Positions 62,581 to 64,000 of a stretch of 64,000 bases of DNA are shown here, one piece after another. The notes below the pieces were generated by a model. That model had not been told where the DNA came from. It was given only the letters and a program-made list of their open reading frames with translations, and did no database searches. Numbering within the stretch: the first letter of the stretch is position 1; each line of letters begins with the position of its first letter. The position numbers and the translations under genes are program-made. Location: contig DASSKK010000003.1 of NCBI GenBank assembly GCA_035690495.1, positions 142,992 to 206,991 on the forward strand. The letters are read 5' to 3'. This DNA is from DASSKK01 sp035690495. Its GTDB lineage: Bacteria > Actinomycetota > Actinomycetes > Propionibacteriales > Nocardioidaceae.

Positions 62581-62829
62581 ATGAACAGCAACACCCACGA
62601 CGTCCCCTTCCACGCGCGCCACGACGACGAGCTCCTCACGCTCGACGACGTCGCCGAGATCCTGCGGACACCGGTCAACACCGTGCGCTGGTGGCGCCAG
62701 GAAGGAACCGGCCCGGAGTTCTTCAAGATCGGCCGGCGCCTCTACACGACCGTCGGCGACCTGCGGACCTTCATCCGCGCCCAGCGGCTCGCCTCCCAGC
62801 CCGTGCTCGGCAAGCCGAAGGCGGTGTGA
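62581..62829 (+). CDS. Excisionase-like HTH protein
   Basis: 82 residues with a MerR/excisionase-type helix-turn-helix (LLTLDDVAEILRTPVNTVRWWR) and the common QEGTGPEFFKIGRRLYTTV wing. Start ATG 62581 follows AGGAGGAACC, a strong ribosome-binding site. Likely a recombination directionality factor or a transcription factor for the island; the integrase is broken, so it may now serve only in regulation. Divergent from the XRE gene. Confidence 0.85.
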   Translation: MNSNTHDVPFHARHDDELLTLDDVAEILRTPVNTVRWWRQEGTGPEFFKIGRRLYTTVGDLRTFIRAQRLASQPVLGKPKAV

Positions 62830-62832
62830 GCC

Positions 62833-63138
62833 ATGCACTGGTCCCCGGATGCCTCGGACGACACCGACCCGCGGCACGTCTTCCTCGACGCCCACGACGT
62901 GATGGCGCGTTACGGATGGGGCAAGACGAAGGGCTACCAGAACCTCAAGGACCGCTCCCTGGTCCCGGCTCCCGTCATGACGCACCCGGACCGATGGCGG
63001 CTCGACCAGCTCCTCGCCTGGGAGGAGAAGAGGATGGCCTCGGCGGAAGCGGCTTTGGAGGCGCTCCTTACGCCGGACCGGGAGGCGACGTCCGTCAGCG
63101 ACCTGCTCCCCCAGCCAAAGCGGCGCCGGTCCGCTTGA
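62833..63138 (+). CDS. Small island protein, HTH-related
   Basis: 101 residues starting 3 nt after the excisionase-like stop, so co-translated. DPRHVFLDAHDVMARYGWGK then KTKGYQNLKDRSLVPAP looks like a second excisionase/AlpA-type DNA-binding module, with a basic C-terminus. Its Trp-rich LDQLLAWEEKRM helix may mediate dimerisation. Function not known; likely partner of the preceding protein. Confidence 0.6.
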   Translation: MHWSPDASDDTDPRHVFLDAHDVMARYGWGKTKGYQNLKDRSLVPAPVMTHPDRWRLDQLLAWEEKRMASAEAALEALLTPDREATSVSDLLPQPKRRRSA

Positions 63139-63142
63139 CCCA

Positions 63143-63693
63143 TCAGGGCCGTAAGGCGGCAACCGACTCGACGAGGCCGTCACGTTCGACCATCGCCAGG
63201 ACATCAGCGAACGTTGCCGGAGGGTTGCCTCGGGAGTCCGCGATCCGCTGAACCGCCCCGTAGACCGAGTCGCGGCTCAAGTCGATCTGATCGAGGATGA
63301 AGTCGTCGGCCGACTTCGCCTCCATGTCCCACTTCTCCAGCACGGTGGGCGGAAAGTCCTTCAGGTTGTGCGTCACGATCACTTGGGCGCGCGCCTTGAT
63401 CGCTGCCGCGAGCACGTGGCGGTCGCCGGGGTACGGCACGTCAAGAGCGTCGACCAGGGCTCGTAGCCCGTCACGAGGCAGTCGCGGACCGCGCGGTTCA
63501 TCAGGTCGCGCGTGCGGGCCAGCCGCTGCGGATCGAGGTCGGGCCGATTCGCGGCTAGGTTGCCGAAGACCTCATCGAGGATCTGGTCGGTCCATTTCGC
63601 CTGAACCAGCCCCGCTTGAGCGACGCGGATCAGCAGGTCTCGGAGCGTGCTCGGGTAGAGCACGTTGGCGTCGTAGACGACGACGAACGACAC
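63143..63693 (-). pseudogene. PIN-domain toxin, frameshifted
   Basis: Starting at GTG 63693, SFVVVYDANVLYPSTLRDLL and DQILDEVFGNLAANRPDL supply the first PIN acidic residues. The frame then shifts near 63457: a missing base after GYEP puts the rest (YPGDRHVLAAAIKARAQVIVTHNLKDFP) in the next frame, ending at 63143. Joined, the two pieces give a complete PIN ribonuclease of about 183 residues of the kind paired with an excisionase-like antitoxin. As read, the toxin would be truncated and inactive. Confidence 0.75.
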
Positions 63694-63694
63694 C

Positions 63695-64000
63695 TCAGAG
63701 AAGGCCCATCTCTTGGTTGAGCCGGGTCAGCTCGTCTGCGGCCTGACGGCGCTCTTGGTCGTCGCGTGCCATGTAGGCCATCAGCGACTGCGCCTTGATC
63801 CGCCGGTGCTTGCCCACCTTCCGGTACTCGATCTCGCCAGCATCGAGCAGACCGATGAGGAACGGCCGGCTGACGTTGAGCAGTTCCGCCGCCTGCTGGG
63901 TGGTCAGCTCGGCGTGAGCAGGCACCACCGACACCCCCTGCCCCGCAGCCATGTGCGCCAGCACCTGGGCGAGGAGCTCCACAGCACCGCGCGGAACAAC
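63695..64000 (-). CDS. Antitoxin of the PIN toxin (excisionase-like HTH), partial
   Basis: The gene runs off the right end of the window, and its start is not seen. The visible C-terminal part has an HTH (ELTTQQAAELLNVSRPFLIG) and IEYRKVGKHRRIKAQSLMAY, typical of excisionase-family antitoxins. Its stop lies one nucleotide before the PIN toxin start, so the pair is one operon. The frame is open through the last base, and ATG 63982 may be only an internal Met. Confidence 0.75.
   Translation of the reverse strand, partial: VVPRGAVELLAQVLAHMAAGQGVSVVPAHAELTTQQAAELLNVSRPFLIGLLDAGEIEYRKVGKHRRIKAQSLMAYMARDDQERRQAADELTRLNQEMGLL

Overview
High-GC actinobacterial chromosome (G+C near 70% by eye), most like the Nocardioidaceae/Propionibacteriales: WS/DGAT-type acyltransferases, a complete hopanoid operon, an actinobacterial xseA-xseB-DUF4245 block, VKOR and DUF929 redox genes, a DUF559/AbiEi-like gene, and many genes that appear to start without a leader (TAnnnT -10 box, 6-7 nt, then ATG/GTG). 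No rRNA, tRNA or CRISPR array was seen.

Core part, 1-49.7 kb. A GAF-GGDEF cyclase, a VOC protein, a broken P-loop kinase and two unknown genes lead to ychF, exonuclease III, rmuC, ispH, xseA-xseB, a DUF4245 lipid-anchored or membrane protein and an ArsB/SLC13-like permease. Next come a fused glycosyltransferase-acyltransferase, a DMT transporter and an SDR. A minus-strand operon of eight genes (15.05-25.7 kb) then runs dxs, hpnC, hpnD, hpnE, polyprenyl synthase, shc, an HpnG-IspH fusion, hpnH. Every junction is a 4-bp start/stop overlap, so isoprenoid supply, squalene formation, cyclisation and side-chain attachment are translationally coupled. A MarR gene lies just upstream of it. Then follow a TOBE regulator with modABC, glpX, a PfkB kinase, a PSD-family decarboxylase, two alpha/beta hydrolases, a second WS/DGAT with a histone-like tail, a SCO/VKOR/DUF929 disulfide and copper group, a DUF1707 envelope-stress type protein, a DUF559 gene bracketed by 46-bp inverted palindromes, a spermidine-synthase-like gene, fumC, a lytic-transglycosylase-like protein, a PIN-PhoH ATPase, uppS, a hemolysin III-type membrane protein and a DUF255 thioredoxin-domain protein.

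Accessory part, 49.8-64 kb. A mobilizable island begins next to a tyrosine integrase that carries a frameshift and a stop codon. It carries a tightly overlapping four-gene defence-like operon: two N6-adenine methyltransferase-type proteins, a DUF262-DUF1524-RAMA (GmrSD-like) protein, and a GIY-YIG-SF2 helicase. Beyond it are a MobF relaxase-helicase with an upstream palindrome, an XRE regulator, two excisionase-like HTH proteins and a toxin-antitoxin pair whose PIN toxin is frameshifted. The right end of the island is outside the window.

The best candidates for undescribed biology are the four-gene restriction-like operon, a hairpin element found three times just after minus-strand stop codons (about 15.0, 37.2 and 45.9 kb) with a conserved core and sequence-variable paired arms, the palindrome-flanked DUF559 unit, and three unusual proteins (HpnG-IspH, GT28-WS/DGAT, and the WS/DGAT with a lysine-alanine tail). 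All functional statements are read from sequence motifs and family knowledge; no database search was possible.
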